Assembly: GCA_964498255.1 (NCBI GenBank)
Contig: CAZCGW010000002.1
Location: 62,001-126,000, forward strand
Source: Fluviibacter sp964498255
GTDB lineage: Bacteria > Pseudomonadota > Gammaproteobacteria > Burkholderiales > Rhodocyclaceae
Direction of reading: 5' to 3'
DNA length: 64,000 nt
Shown piece after piece: positions 22,926 through 32,066 of this stretch (position 1 is the stretch's first letter; each line of letters begins with the position of its first letter). The translations under genes were made by a program, and so were the position numbers. The notes below the pieces were generated by a model. It was not told the origin of the DNA, made no database searches, and worked only from the letters and a program-made list of their open reading frames with translations.

Positions 22926-24178
22926 TCAGTAACGTCCCAACCCGCCATAAAACGACGCATTGCTTCCTGCAGCGTCTCTCTATCAGCCGCCTCTGCCTTG
23001 TTCATCGCAGAAAGCGGGCCATGCAGAAATTTATTGGTCAGACGTGTCGCCATCTGCTCGAGCACCAGTTCGGCCGACTCGCCTTTGATCAGACGCTTCT
23101 TAGCCAACTCAAGTTCCTGCAGCCGCAACTGAGTTGCACCATCGCGGAAAGCCTGGATAACAGGCACATGAGCACGTCGCGCATGCCAATCCAGAAAATC
23201 CCCAAGCCGGCCAGCGATAATGCTTTCTGCCTCAACCACGGCCGCCTGACGCGAGGCCACACCACTCTGCACCACACTTGCCAGATCATCCACCGTGTAG
23301 AGAAAGACGTCATCAAGATCAGCCACTTCGGATTCAATGTCTCGTGGCACCGCCAAGTCCACCATAAACATCGGTCGATGGCGCCTTGCTTTGATTGCCC
23401 GCTCCACCATACCCAGGCCGATAATGGGCAAAGAGCTGGCCGTACACGAAATAACAATATCAAACTGCGGTAACGCCTCAGCCACGTGGCTCAAGCGCAT
23501 GGATTCACCATGAATCTGATGCGCCAATTCACTCGCACGCTCAATGGTTCGGTTGGCAACCACCATCCGTTTAGGTTTACTGGCTGCAAAGTGCGTGGCA
23601 CAGAGCTCAACCATATCGCCGGCGCCCACAAATAGCACAGACTGTTCTGACAGGTCACCGAAAATACGTTCGGCCAAACGCACAGACGCGGCAGCCATAG
23701 ACACAACACTTTCACCAATACCCGTCGTACTACGAATCTCTTTGGCAACAGCAAAAGCATGCTGAAATAACCGATGCAGATTGCTGCCTAAGGCACCGAC
23801 CTGTTCTGCCGTGCGAACGGCATCTTTCATCTGGCCGAGTATCTGGGGCTCACCCAACACCATGGAGTCCAACCCCGCTGCGACACGCAAAGCCTGGCGA
23901 ACAGCATCCTGATCCGCATGATGATAAATATAAGGGCGCGCTTCTTCCAGCGACATGCCCGCATGCTGCATCCACCAATCGAGCACCACATCCACCGTAT
24001 TTGCGGAGACATATAGCTCTGTGCGGTTGCAGGTAGAAAGAATCGCTGCCTCTTCAGCTGCACCCATCTGACGTAGCGTGCCAAGGGCGCTTCCTACAGA
24101 CTCCGCAGCAATAGCTACCCGCTCCCGGATCGCCAGGGGGGCAGTATGGTGATTAAGTCCGATAAGGTGAAGCGGCAT
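22922..24178 (-). CDS. hemA: Glutamyl-tRNA reductase
   Basis: A 418-residue enzyme reducing glutamyl-tRNA(Glu) to glutamate-1-semialdehyde with NADPH, the first committed step of C5 tetrapyrrole synthesis. The N-terminus MPLHLIGLNHHTAPLAIRE and the catalytic Cys50 in LSTCNRTEL are diagnostic. The Rossmann segment SVLFVGAGDMVEL and the C-terminal dimerisation helix are present. The start is ATG 24178. Downstream it is coupled to the TauE permease. Full length with no anomalies. Confidence 0.97.
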   Translation of the reverse strand: MPLHLIGLNHHTAPLAIRERVAIAAESVGSALGTLRQMGAAEEAAILSTCNRTELYVSANTVDVVLDWWMQHAGMSLEEARPYIYHHADQDAVRQALRVAAGLDSMVLGEPQILGQMKDAVRTAEQVGALGSNLHRLFQHAFAVAKEIRSTTGIGESVVSMAAASVRLAERIFGDLSEQSVLFVGAGDMVELCATHFAASKPKRMVVANRTIERASELAHQIHGESMRLSHVAEALPQFDIVISCTASSLPIIGLGMVERAIKARRHRPMFMVDLAVPRDIESEVADLDDVFLYTVDDLASVVQSGVASRQAAVVEAESIIAGRLGDFLDWHARRAHVPVIQAFRDGATQLRLQELELAKKRLIKGESAELVLEQMATRLTNKFLHGPLSAMNKAEAADRETLQEAMRRFMAGWDVTE

Positions 24179-24293
24179 AGTACCCGGGCAATTCCTGCAA
24201 GAACGTCGATGAGTATAACATCCGGCACAGGCTGAGCGCCCCGCCCATTAAGGGGTTGCGCAACAAATGCCATAAATTGAATAGACAAAAAAA

Positions 24294-24319
24294 GACCCGG
24301 GCCGAAGCCCGGGTCTTTT
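24294..24319 (-). terminator. Rho-independent terminator of actP
   Basis: Minus-strand GACCCGGGC-TTCG-GCCCGGGTC followed by TTTTTTT (complement of the A-run at 24287-24293). It lies downstream of actP and upstream of hemA, separating the two units. Confidence 0.9.
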
Positions 24320-24349
24320 CAGCATAACGCGAGGTTACGCTAAGACAAC

Positions 24350-26032
24350 TTAGTGACCCGATGCACCCGATGCACCAATACCCGTTTCGCAACGGACTTG
24401 TTGTGCTGGGTAACCTTCACGGTCGATCTGGGCGCGAGCACTCTTATCGAGCAGCGACACGATCCAGATGGTTGCGAAGGCCGCAGTCATCGAGAACAGA
24501 GCAGGTGAACCATAAGGGAACGGTGCGCTACCCTTTGGATTGCCCATAACGGCTTCCCAAACGGTTGGCGACAGGATGGTCAGACCAGCCGAAGCGATCA
24601 GGCCAACAAAGCCACCAGTTACAGCACCCTTAGTCGTACAGTCTTTCCACATCAGCGACATGAACAGCACTGGGAAGTTAGCCGAACAGGCGATTGCGAA
24701 GGCCAGCATGACCATGTAGGCAACGTTCTGCTTTTCGAAGGCGATGCCCAGGAAAATTGCCAGAACAGCCAGAGCAATGGTCGTGATCTTCGAAACACGC
24801 ATTTCAGCAGCCTGGTCAGCCTTGCCACCCTTGATAACCGTAGCGTACAGGTCATGCGACACAGCCGATGCACCAGCCAGTGTCAGACCGGCCACCACAG
24901 CCAGAATGGTTGCGAAAGCCACAGCCGAGATGAAGCCTAGGAACAGGTCACCACCCACAGCGTTCGACAGGTGGATAGCAGCCATGTTGCCGCCGCCACG
25001 CAGACCCTTAGCCAGATCACCATCAACGTAGTACGCAGCTGGATCCTGCATCAGGAACACAATAGCGCCGAAACCGATGATGAAGGTCAGGATGTAGAAG
25101 TAACCGATCCAAACCGTTGCCCAACCCACAGACTTACGTGCTTCTTTGGCATTTGGCACCGTGAAGAAGCGCATCAGGATGTGTGGCAGACCAGCCGTAC
25201 CGAACATCAGCGCCATACCCACCGAGATTGCCGAGATCGGATCTTTGATCAGGCCACCTGGGGACATCAGAGCATCATGCTTCGGATGGATTTCAACAGC
25301 CTTGGCAAACAGTGCTTCTGGGCTGAAACCGAAAGCAAACAGCACGGCACCCGCCATGAATGTTGCACCCGTCAGCAGCATACAAGCCTTGATCACCTGA
25401 ACCCAAGTCGTAGCCGTCATACCGCCGAACAGTACGTACAGCATCATCAGGAAACCAACCATAACCACAGCGATGGTGTAGTCCAGACCAAAGAGCACCT
25501 TGATCAGCTGACCAGCACCTACCATCTGGGCAATCATGTAGAAGGCAACCACAACCAGCGAACCCGTAGCAGCGAAGATACGCACTGGGGTTTGCGAGAA
25601 GCGGTACGAGGCCACGTCAGCAAAAGTGAACTTGCCGAGGTTACGCAGACGCTCTGCCAGCAGGAAAGTGATGATTGGCCAACCGACCAGCCAGCCGATC
25701 GAGAAGATCAGGCCGTCGAAGCCGTTAGCAAACACCAGACCGGAAATACCCAGGAACGAAGCAGCCGACATGTAGTCGCCAGCGATCGCCAGGCCGTTCT
25801 GGAAGCCGGTGATACCGCCACCAGCCGTGTAGAAGTCAGCAGCCGTCTTAGTTTTGCCTGCAGCCCACTTAGTAATAAAGAGGGTGAACACAACGAAGAT
25901 GCCGAACATGACAATAGCGGTCCAGTTCGTGGCTTGCTTGGCGGTGTTACCTAGATCCGCACCAGCAGCCAGGGCTGCACCACTCGCGAGGAGTGCGCCA
26001 AGCGCGATGAGTGTCTTATTCATTTTGGTCAT
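24350..26032 (-). CDS. actP: Cation/acetate symporter ActP
   Basis: A 560-residue sodium:solute symporter family permease for acetate and other short carboxylates. It has an N-terminal signal-like segment, then 13 or so membrane helices, with typical SSS stretches (AADFYTAGGGITGFQNGLAIAG and GGMTATTWVQVIKA, each quoted in part). The start overlaps the DUF485 gene stop by 4 nt. The pair DUF485-actP is conserved in proteobacteria and usually co-regulated with acetate use (known of the family). A strong terminator follows. Confidence 0.95.
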   Translation of the reverse strand: MTKMNKTLIALGALLASGAALAAGADLGNTAKQATNWTAIVMFGIFVVFTLFITKWAAGKTKTAADFYTAGGGITGFQNGLAIAGDYMSAASFLGISGLVFANGFDGLIFSIGWLVGWPIITFLLAERLRNLGKFTFADVASYRFSQTPVRIFAATGSLVVVAFYMIAQMVGAGQLIKVLFGLDYTIAVVMVGFLMMLYVLFGGMTATTWVQVIKACMLLTGATFMAGAVLFAFGFSPEALFAKAVEIHPKHDALMSPGGLIKDPISAISVGMALMFGTAGLPHILMRFFTVPNAKEARKSVGWATVWIGYFYILTFIIGFGAIVFLMQDPAAYYVDGDLAKGLRGGGNMAAIHLSNAVGGDLFLGFISAVAFATILAVVAGLTLAGASAVSHDLYATVIKGGKADQAAEMRVSKITTIALAVLAIFLGIAFEKQNVAYMVMLAFAIACSANFPVLFMSLMWKDCTTKGAVTGGFVGLIASAGLTILSPTVWEAVMGNPKGSAPFPYGSPALFSMTAAFATIWIVSLLDKSARAQIDREGYPAQQVRCETGIGASGASGH

Positions 26033-26337
26033 TTTTGTACGTCCTTAACCAGAGCGTCCTTCAGTGCGTCGAAGTCCGTGTTGGCCTTACGAACATAGAT
26101 GCCCGTGATGGCGATTGTGAACAGAATCACACCCAGACCCACCGGAACACCCAGTGACATAACACCGTCACCGATTTTCTGGGCAAAAATGGCCTTGTCA
26201 AAAGCCAGGGTCAAGATGAAGCCGAAGTACACAATCAGCATCAGGATCGTACAGATCCAGCTGTAGCTGTTGCGAACCGCGACGAGCTCCTGATACTTCG
26301 GATCTGCCAATAGCTTGGCTGTCGTTGGGTCTAGCAT
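26029..26337 (-). CDS. DUF485 membrane protein (YjcH family), ActP partner
   Basis: A 102-residue protein with two membrane helices (about 27-47 and 60-83). It carries the DUF485 hallmark KYQELVAVRNSYSW near the start and a cytoplasmic tail. GGAGGAG lies before ATG 26337. It is always found next to actP and is thought to assist or modulate the permease; the biochemical role is not established. First gene of a two-gene operon. Confidence 0.92.
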   Translation of the reverse strand: MLDPTTAKLLADPKYQELVAVRNSYSWICTILMLIVYFGFILTLAFDKAIFAQKIGDGVMSLGVPVGLGVILFTIAITGIYVRKANTDFDALKDALVKDVQK

Positions 26338-26493
26338 GGATTACTCCTCCTTTTTATGGATGCGCTAACGGATTACACATTTAGCGCGTGGAGCAAGGGT
26401 ACGAACCCACGCTTACATTCCCCTTACAGGTTTAATCATTCCGTAAGAAATTGCACGGCGTTGTAAAAAAACCACACCCGATTTCTGGCGTTT

Positions 26494-28848
26494 TTAACGC
26501 TGCGCCGGATGATCCACCAGCGATATCGGCAAAGGCTCAGAGGCGGTCAGGCGTATATCGCGCTGCGGAAACGGCACGGCAATGCCTGCCGCATTGAGTT
26601 TTTCCAGAATCTCACAGCGCAGGTCGCTATCGACCCGCCTGCCATCTGTGCCATTTTCAATTCTGATCCAGTAACGCAATGTAAAGATCAATGCGTTATC
26701 GCCCAGATCGTCCAATACGACCATAGGCTCCGGAGCGATCATGACATCAGGATGTTCTTTGGCAGCGCTTTGCATCAGGTTCTTTACTTGCACCGGATCT
26801 GCCCCGTAAGCCACGCCCACCCGTATTTCTCGGCGCACATCCGGATTAGTGAATGTCCAGTTAGTGAGCTTCTTTTCGACGAGCTCACTATTTGGAATTA
26901 GGGTATCGATACCATCAGAGCTATGCAGCGTCGAAAAACGGATACCAATCGATGTCACCCGGCCGCGCACATTATCAATCTCCACCAGGTCACCGATACG
27001 GATTGGCCGCTCCAGCAGGAGCATGACGCCACTGATCAAGTTCTTGAGCAGATTCTGCGTGCCAAAGCCTACCCCAATCGCCAACGCACCCCCGAGGAAA
27101 GCAAAGACACTGAGCGGGATCTGCACCAGATTGAAACTCAGCACAATCAGCGTACCGGTGGCCAACACCGTCAACCAGCGACGAATAACGGTTGCCGCAG
27201 ATGATTTCAAACCCAATCGCCGTTCGGCCAAGCCCAACGACGAACGAATCAATCCTGAAACAACGAAGAAGCCGAGCACCAAGATACCAATCGCTCCCAC
27301 GCTCTTACCCACAGTGACACTACGCGTGGTCTTGACCTCTTTACCATCGGCTTGCACCACATCATCGACTGTAAACAACTCGTATTGCCATACCGTTTGC
27401 GACAAGGCCGTTAGCCGTTGCCAAAAAGCCACCAGCTTTTCAGTGAATGAACGTTCGCTCCCCTGAACACCCAACTCAGACTGCAAAATGAGCAAATACT
27501 GCTCGAACTTCTCCAAGGCCACCAGAATCAGACGCGAAGCATCCGTTTCCGCCGTTGCCGCTTTGAGCTGAGCAGAAATGCCCTTTTGCTCCAAGGCCGA
27601 TTTCGAGGTCAAAAGCGCCTCGCGTAAATCAAACGCTTCTTGCTCCTTGGTGGCCAACGATTGTTGCAGCAAGTCTCGCGACTGCCGGACACGAACCAAA
27701 CCAGCACGCACGCGCTGTGCAATCTCTTCCAGACGCGTCGCATTCGGCTTTGGATCTGCGTAGACCTCGGCACGGGCATCCCAAACCTGTAAGGCATAGC
27801 TACCCACTTCAATCATGCGGCGCAACCGATCCACTTCGGTGCGCGCGCCCACTTCTTCTGCTCTAGCCACTTCCAACGCGACTTTTGCTTTTGCAACCCT
27901 CTCAGGAGACGCCTTACTCTGGTCGATCGCTACAAATGCATTTTGTGCCGCACCCAAACGCGCTAACGCCGCCTCCGAGTTAGCCAGCGCCTTGAGTTCT
28001 GACTCACGATTACGATCAATTAACCCCTGGAGATCTCCCTTTGCGGTGGCCAACGTCTCGGGCAACAACGTAAACCGTCCATCATAGTAAGCCCAGGTTC
28101 TCTTGACGGTTTCTAGCTTAATTTCCTGCAGCGTCCGCTGTTTTTCGTTCACACGCCGTTCAAGATCCGTTCGCAACAAAATAGAACTCAGTAGCGCCAA
28201 TCGACCCTGCAAGACTTCTAATTGCTGTCGATTAACTTCAGAGCCCTTATCAGAGGCTTCGCTTAACTGACGCAAACGAACCTCGGTTGCCGCTTTCTCC
28301 TGCCCTAATCCCACCAGCTGATTAGACGTAGAGGCAACCTCTTTACTCAATTGCTGAATTTTGGACTCGTACACCAGCATTTCATTGCGTACGGTATCGC
28401 CATCCACCACAGACCACGGCGGTGATCCTGCCGGTGGCACCCAATTGTCACGTTCTTGTTTAGCGTCAGCAATACGCTGATCTAACACCTGTAGCTGTTT
28501 CAGGTAATCAACCTGTTGCGCATACCGATCAACCAAGGTCTGCCGCAAATTAAACTGCTGTAGCAAACCTTGACGCGTATCTGTTGAAAGCCCTTTCTGA
28601 TTAAGTTGACCCTGTAGACGCTTCAACTCATCCTGCGCCTCACTGAGACGAGATTGCGCGTCGATGAGCTCCTGCTTAGGATCGCTCACCGTCACCACTT
28701 CTTTCGGCGTAGTGACACTTGCGCCCTGCATCGGCTTTGACGGCAACAAGGAAGGCAATTGGGCATTTGCCGGCGACACAGCCACCAGGCAAACGAAAAT
28801 ACTGACAACAGATAACAGAACCCGCATCTCAGATACACTCTTAATCAA
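26494..28848 (-). CDS. Large MscS/MscK-type mechanosensitive channel
   Basis: A 784-residue protein with a signal peptide (LLSVVSIFVCLVAVSPANAQ) and a long periplasmic coiled-coil region (about 55-480, many Glu/Arg/Gln heptads). Several membrane helices follow (about 500-620), then the MscS core (about 590-770) with FLGGALAIGVGFGTQNLLKNLISG as the pore helix and LERPIRIGDLVEIDN as the beta domain start (quoted in parts). Such channels release solutes on hypo-osmotic shock. Architecture resembles MscK or MscM-like proteins, shorter than E. coli MscK (1120 aa). Confidence 0.9.
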   Translation of the reverse strand: MIKSVSEMRVLLSVVSIFVCLVAVSPANAQLPSLLPSKPMQGASVTTPKEVVTVSDPKQELIDAQSRLSEAQDELKRLQGQLNQKGLSTDTRQGLLQQFNLRQTLVDRYAQQVDYLKQLQVLDQRIADAKQERDNWVPPAGSPPWSVVDGDTVRNEMLVYESKIQQLSKEVASTSNQLVGLGQEKAATEVRLRQLSEASDKGSEVNRQQLEVLQGRLALLSSILLRTDLERRVNEKQRTLQEIKLETVKRTWAYYDGRFTLLPETLATAKGDLQGLIDRNRESELKALANSEAALARLGAAQNAFVAIDQSKASPERVAKAKVALEVARAEEVGARTEVDRLRRMIEVGSYALQVWDARAEVYADPKPNATRLEEIAQRVRAGLVRVRQSRDLLQQSLATKEQEAFDLREALLTSKSALEQKGISAQLKAATAETDASRLILVALEKFEQYLLILQSELGVQGSERSFTEKLVAFWQRLTALSQTVWQYELFTVDDVVQADGKEVKTTRSVTVGKSVGAIGILVLGFFVVSGLIRSSLGLAERRLGLKSSAATVIRRWLTVLATGTLIVLSFNLVQIPLSVFAFLGGALAIGVGFGTQNLLKNLISGVMLLLERPIRIGDLVEIDNVRGRVTSIGIRFSTLHSSDGIDTLIPNSELVEKKLTNWTFTNPDVRREIRVGVAYGADPVQVKNLMQSAAKEHPDVMIAPEPMVVLDDLGDNALIFTLRYWIRIENGTDGRRVDSDLRCEILEKLNAAGIAVPFPQRDIRLTASEPLPISLVDHPAQR

Positions 28849-28882
28849 CGTTTTACGATTATCGCTTATCAGGCTCTAAAAA

Positions 28883-29308
28883 ATGTCAGATACCATCGAA
28901 ACTGCAGAAGCACTCCAGGAAATTAACCACTGCGGCAACTGTACGTATTGCTGTAACGCCATGAAAGTGCGTGAGCTTGATAAACCGGCGAATACCTGGT
29001 GCACCCACTGCAGGAAAGGCAGCGGCTGTACGATCTACGAAACACGCCCCGAATCTTGCCGCGTCTATGAATGCCTCTGGTTACGATCCCAGCAAATGGA
29101 CAAACCTTTACCAGCAGTAACGCGACCCGATAAATCACATGTCGTTGTTGGCACGCTCAACGAAGGTAATGAAATCGTGCTTTATGTGAAGCCAGCTCAC
29201 CGTGATGCCTGGAAAGCGCCCGCCTTTGCACCCGCACTCGGTCTTTTTGTGAGCCGCGGCGTGCCAGTCTATGTCAGCTGCAACGACCAATTAACACGCG
29301 TGTTTTAA
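28883..29308 (+). CDS. YkgJ-like cysteine-cluster (zinc/iron-chelating) protein
   Basis: A 141-residue protein with the CxxCxxCC-type motif HCGNCTYCCNAMKV (residues about 17-30), then WCTHC, GSGCTIYETRPESCRVYECLW. This is the signature of the zinc/iron-chelating YkgJ family, of unknown cellular role. It is divergent from the channel gene. Its stop lies just before a terminator and then the left end of the second island, so it flanked tRNA-Phe before the insertion. Confidence 0.85.
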   Translation: MSDTIETAEALQEINHCGNCTYCCNAMKVRELDKPANTWCTHCRKGSGCTIYETRPESCRVYECLWLRSQQMDKPLPAVTRPDKSHVVVGTLNEGNEIVLYVKPAHRDAWKAPAFAPALGLFVSRGVPVYVSCNDQLTRVF

Positions 29309-29322
29309 GCAGCATAAAAAAC

Positions 29323-29346
29323 AAAAGCCACCCGAAGGTGGCTTTT
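29323..29346. terminator. Bidirectional terminator hairpin
   Basis: AAAAGCCACC-CGAA-GGTGGCTTTT is a perfect 10-bp stem with T- and A-runs on both sides. It follows the YkgJ-like gene. In the uninterrupted chromosome it would also have terminated the tRNA-Phe transcript from the other side. Confidence 0.9.
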
Positions 29347-29353
29347 GAGTGTT

Positions 29354-29402
29354 TGGTGGCCAGTCTCGGAATCGAACCAAGGACACGCGGATTTTCAATC
29401 CG
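29354..29402 (-). repeat. Left attachment site: 49-bp copy of tRNA-Phe 3' end
   Basis: Matches 55949-55997 at all 49 positions (CCA, acceptor 3' strand, T arm, variable loop and most of the anticodon arm). Similarity stops abruptly at 29403, where the sequence no longer continues the tRNA. It is a recombination scar, not a functional tRNA. Confidence 0.95.
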
Positions 29403-29517
29403 GTAGCCCACTTATTTACCGCGTTTGACAAATGTATATATCCGTTTATATACATATATTTGCACACATATACGATTGCTGGTAGTTTGACGAATGTTGA
29501 GCTGTTTTGACACAATA

Positions 29518-29540
29518 CGTAGCCCCGGCGTAGCCCCAAA
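29518..29540. repeat. Subterminal 23-bp repeat, left copy
   Basis: Contains GTAGCCCC twice in tandem (GTAGCCCC-GGC-GTAGCCCC). It is identical to 55882-55904 near the other end in the same orientation. It ends 2 nt before the integrase ATG, so binding there could both build the intasome and repress int. Candidate integrase arm site. Confidence 0.6.
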
Positions 29541-29542
29541 CC

Positions 29543-30952
29543 ATGAGCCAAGCGAATACATTTTCCTTTAGTAAACAACGTCTTGATGCTTTACCCTTAC
29601 CTGAGGCACGAGCGAGAGTTGTGTATTACGACTCAAGAGAACGTGGGCTTATGATTCGCGTGAGCGGCACAGGAAACAAGACCTTTTACTTATATCGCCG
29701 CACAAAGGGTGGCGATCCTACGCGAATCAAGCTGGGGCAATTTCCACTTCTGAGCGTAGAGCAAGCCCGACGCAAAGCAGCAGAACTTAACGCAGAAATA
29801 GAAGGCGGAGCCAACCCTGCAGAAACCAAGCGCCTACTTAAATCAACCCCTCGCCTATCCCAGTTTTTCACTGAATACGGCCAAAGACACGGTGAACGCA
29901 AGGTCAGCTGGAAAGACGACCAACAACGTTTTCGGGACCACATAGAACCCCTCTTAGGCAAAAAGAAGATAACGGAAATCACGCGAAGTGATCTAGCGCT
30001 CGTGTTATCTGCAGGTCTTCAAAAAGGTCTATCACCTGGGACGGTTCGGCAGCTTAGGGCACTTTTATCCACACTCTTTAAGATGGCTACGGAGTTTGGT
30101 TACATTGATAGCAGCCCAGCCTCTCAACTCAAGGTTCCTGGCACACCTGTACAACGTGACCGCTTCTTACAGTCCTGCGAACTCCCATCCTTTTTCTATG
30201 GGCTTGAGCAAGATTCAAATATCGACATCGCCGATCTGATAATGCTTGCCCTCCTAACTGGTGCACGCCGTAACAATGTTTCTTCTATGCGCTGGCAGGA
30301 TTTGACTCTCGACAATGCAACATGGCGGATTCCCCGCACCAAAAATCAAACTCCTCACATCGTAGCGTTGACCAGCGAGGCCGTAGCAATTCTCAAAAAC
30401 CGGCTAGCTACTCATGAAAACAGGCTCAAAGACAATAAATATCCGTACGGCAGGCCCTATGTATTTCCTGGAACAGGAGCGCTCGGATACATCCGCGATC
30501 CTCACAAGACTCTTAAAAGGATTTATGACCGGGCCGAAATCGACAACATAAGGACTCTGATCATCGATGCCGGCAGCGACTTCGAGTGGCCCATACGCCG
30601 CAACAAGCGTAAAGGTGACAGAGGCCCGATCATGGAAACCTTGAAGGAAAGCCTACAAAGGGCACGCACCTCGGCAAAGGATCTCAATATCGACATTTCC
30701 AACTGCCGAATTGAAAACTTTACCTTCCACGACTTACGACGAACTTTGGGGAGTTGGCAGACGATGACAGGCGCATCCTTACCCGTTGTAGGGAAGAGCC
30801 TTAATCACAAAAGCCCTCAAGCCACTGCGATCTATGCCCGGTTACAGCTCGACCCCGTAAGAGAATCTGTAGGCAAAGCAACAGAAAAAATGCTCGAATT
30901 GGGGAAAGCTCAACGCGTTAAATTTTCCGAGGCCAACCCCACAGGCAAATAG
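29543..30952 (+). CDS. int: P4-type tyrosine integrase
   Basis: A 469-residue recombinase with the DUF4102 N-terminal domain (about 8-95, DSRERGLMIRVSGTGNKTFYL), a core-binding domain (about 105-200) and a catalytic domain. Catalytic residues: Arg242/243 in LTGARRNNV, HDLRR (396-400), His422 in LNHKS and the nucleophile Tyr431 in AIYARL. Members of this group insert in tRNA 3' ends, as here in tRNA-Phe. The ATG follows the subterminal repeat directly. No usual Shine-Dalgarno is obvious. Confidence 0.95.
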   Translation: MSQANTFSFSKQRLDALPLPEARARVVYYDSRERGLMIRVSGTGNKTFYLYRRTKGGDPTRIKLGQFPLLSVEQARRKAAELNAEIEGGANPAETKRLLKSTPRLSQFFTEYGQRHGERKVSWKDDQQRFRDHIEPLLGKKKITEITRSDLALVLSAGLQKGLSPGTVRQLRALLSTLFKMATEFGYIDSSPASQLKVPGTPVQRDRFLQSCELPSFFYGLEQDSNIDIADLIMLALLTGARRNNVSSMRWQDLTLDNATWRIPRTKNQTPHIVALTSEAVAILKNRLATHENRLKDNKYPYGRPYVFPGTGALGYIRDPHKTLKRIYDRAEIDNIRTLIIDAGSDFEWPIRRNKRKGDRGPIMETLKESLQRARTSAKDLNIDISNCRIENFTFHDLRRTLGSWQTMTGASLPVVGKSLNHKSPQATAIYARLQLDPVRESVGKATEKMLELGKAQRVKFSEANPTGK

Positions 30953-30957
30953 AAGCT

Positions 30958-31170
30958 TCAGCGCACCGGCCGTAAATCCCTCACGTCAAAGAACGTAGCA
31001 TCGGCCAATCTCCGAGCGTGGTTGATATTGGGAACATTCTTTTTGTGAATCCAGCTATGGACGGTGTTGTTGGCAACGCCGAGCATGACTGCAACACGAG
31101 TTGGGCCACCAGCACGATCCACTGCAACGCGGACCCTGTTGTCGTACATGGGGGTGTGAAATATAGACAT
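30958..31170 (-). CDS. Small YdaS/Cro-like HTH protein (70 aa)
   Basis: A short helix-turn-helix protein (DRAGGPTRVAVMLGVANNTVHSWIHKKNVP), similar in layout to YdaS/Cro antitoxin-like repressors. ATG 31170 has GAGG 9 nt upstream; the TTG at 31197 would add nine codons and lacks a site. It is convergent with int and divergent from the winged-helix gene at 31379. Probably regulates the island's integration or cargo genes. Confidence 0.75.
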   Translation of the reverse strand: MSIFHTPMYDNRVRVAVDRAGGPTRVAVMLGVANNTVHSWIHKKNVPNINHARRLADATFFDVRDLRPVR

Positions 31171-31378
31171 GGGTAAATCCTCATAAAAACGTGACAACCA
31201 TATGTGACTTCGGTGTCACTCTGTTGTCCTTATTTTAGTTCGCTCAATGAGGAAACGAAGTCTGGGCGGGGCTCTCAGAGGAATTTGTTCAGGAAAGGAC
31301 ATGCTCGGAAATTTTGATGGATTTTGCAAGGCAGTTCCCGATAGAATCACACGACAATACCCATAGAAAATTACACAA

Positions 31379-31720
31379 ATGGCAAAAATTCCACCCTACG
31401 CCCTATTCCTCCATCTGTGCACAAATCAAAGAAAGGAAAGCCAAGACCCCGACTTTGAAGGCTGCGAAGACATCCTCGCTTATCTTGCGGTACAGGAAGC
31501 CAACGGTAAACCTGCAAAGATTACCAACCTCGTACAGTCGCTTTGCTTCGGAACCGGGCCGACAGTCCACCGAAAAGTGGGCACTTTGGTAGAACGCGGT
31601 CTGATAAAACTTACGCAAAGCCATACAGATGCACGTGCAAAGGACATCACTATCACCGCAGCAGGAACAGCACTCCTCAAAGAGAAGTCAAAGCTGATGA
31701 AGCAGTGTCTGGATAACTAA
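31379..31720 (+). CDS. MarR-like winged-helix protein (113 aa)
   Basis: A soluble protein with a winged-helix profile: ILAYLAVQEANGKPAKITNLVQ (helix 1-2), GTGPTVHRKVGTLVERGLIKLTQS (recognition helix and wing) and ITITAAGTALLKEKSKLM (C-terminal helix), each quoted in part. No ligand-binding residues can be inferred. It lies between the Cro-like gene and the exported-protein operon, tail-to-tail with that operon. A role in its regulation is possible but unproven. Confidence 0.7.
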   Translation: MAKIPPYALFLHLCTNQRKESQDPDFEGCEDILAYLAVQEANGKPAKITNLVQSLCFGTGPTVHRKVGTLVERGLIKLTQSHTDARAKDITITAAGTALLKEKSKLMKQCLDN

Positions 31721-31739
31721 GGCACTAGCGCTTATTAAT

Positions 31740-32063
31740 TCATCGCCCAATAGGTGACGGTGACAAAACTGGGCTAACGGCCATTGTGTTCGACACACAA
31801 AACTGGCCTTGACGATTCCAGCCAACAGGGCATGTGCTCCCACTCAGAGGAACGGCCTGCCGTGCCATGGCGCTGTTTGCCATACAGAAGCTACCTTGGC
31901 GACTCCAGCCTAGTGGGCACGAACTGCCGCTCAAGGGTGTGATCGGCATTGAATTGGCACTGTTGGCAACACAAAATCCGCCCTGCTGATGCCACCCAAT
32001 GGGGCAGCTAGCATAGGACATCATCGGGATTGCAGCCAAGAGTGCGACGATCAGTCTTTTCAA
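31740..32063 (-). CDS. Exported cysteine-rich repeat protein (three CPxGW...GxFC units)
   Basis: A 107-residue protein with a signal peptide (MKRLIVALLAAIPMMSYA). The mature chain holds three near-identical units of about 30 residues with the pattern CP-x-GW-x2-QG-x-FC, followed by ANS or SNT and a Ser/Pro spacer (starting near Cys20, Cys49 and Cys79). Each unit has two cysteines that could form one disulfide. No family recognised. It is the last gene of the four-gene operon 35270-31740. Repeats suggest binding to a repeated target or a surface role (inference). Confidence 0.75.
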   Translation of the reverse strand: MKRLIVALLAAIPMMSYASCPIGWHQQGGFCVANSANSMPITPLSGSSCPLGWSRQGSFCMANSAMARQAVPLSGSTCPVGWNRQGQFCVSNTMAVSPVLSPSPIGR

Positions 32064-32066
32064 TTT

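Noticed and set aside
22829..23473. + strand ORF opposite hemA and the TauE gene
   Set aside because: Shadow of conserved genes; the sequence is His-rich, which is common for antisense frames here.
24971..25954. Long + strand ORF opposite actP (327 aa)
   Set aside because: Antisense shadow of a full-length, well-recognised symporter; composition is His/Gln/Asp-rich with no domain and no ribosome site.
26455..26493. Terminator downstream of the MscS-type channel gene
   Set aside because: There is a T-run on the minus strand but only a weak CCA/TGG stem, so I did not list it as a terminator.
29354..29402. Second tRNA-Phe gene
   Set aside because: Only the last 49 nt are present; the 5' half of the tRNA is missing, so it is an att remnant.
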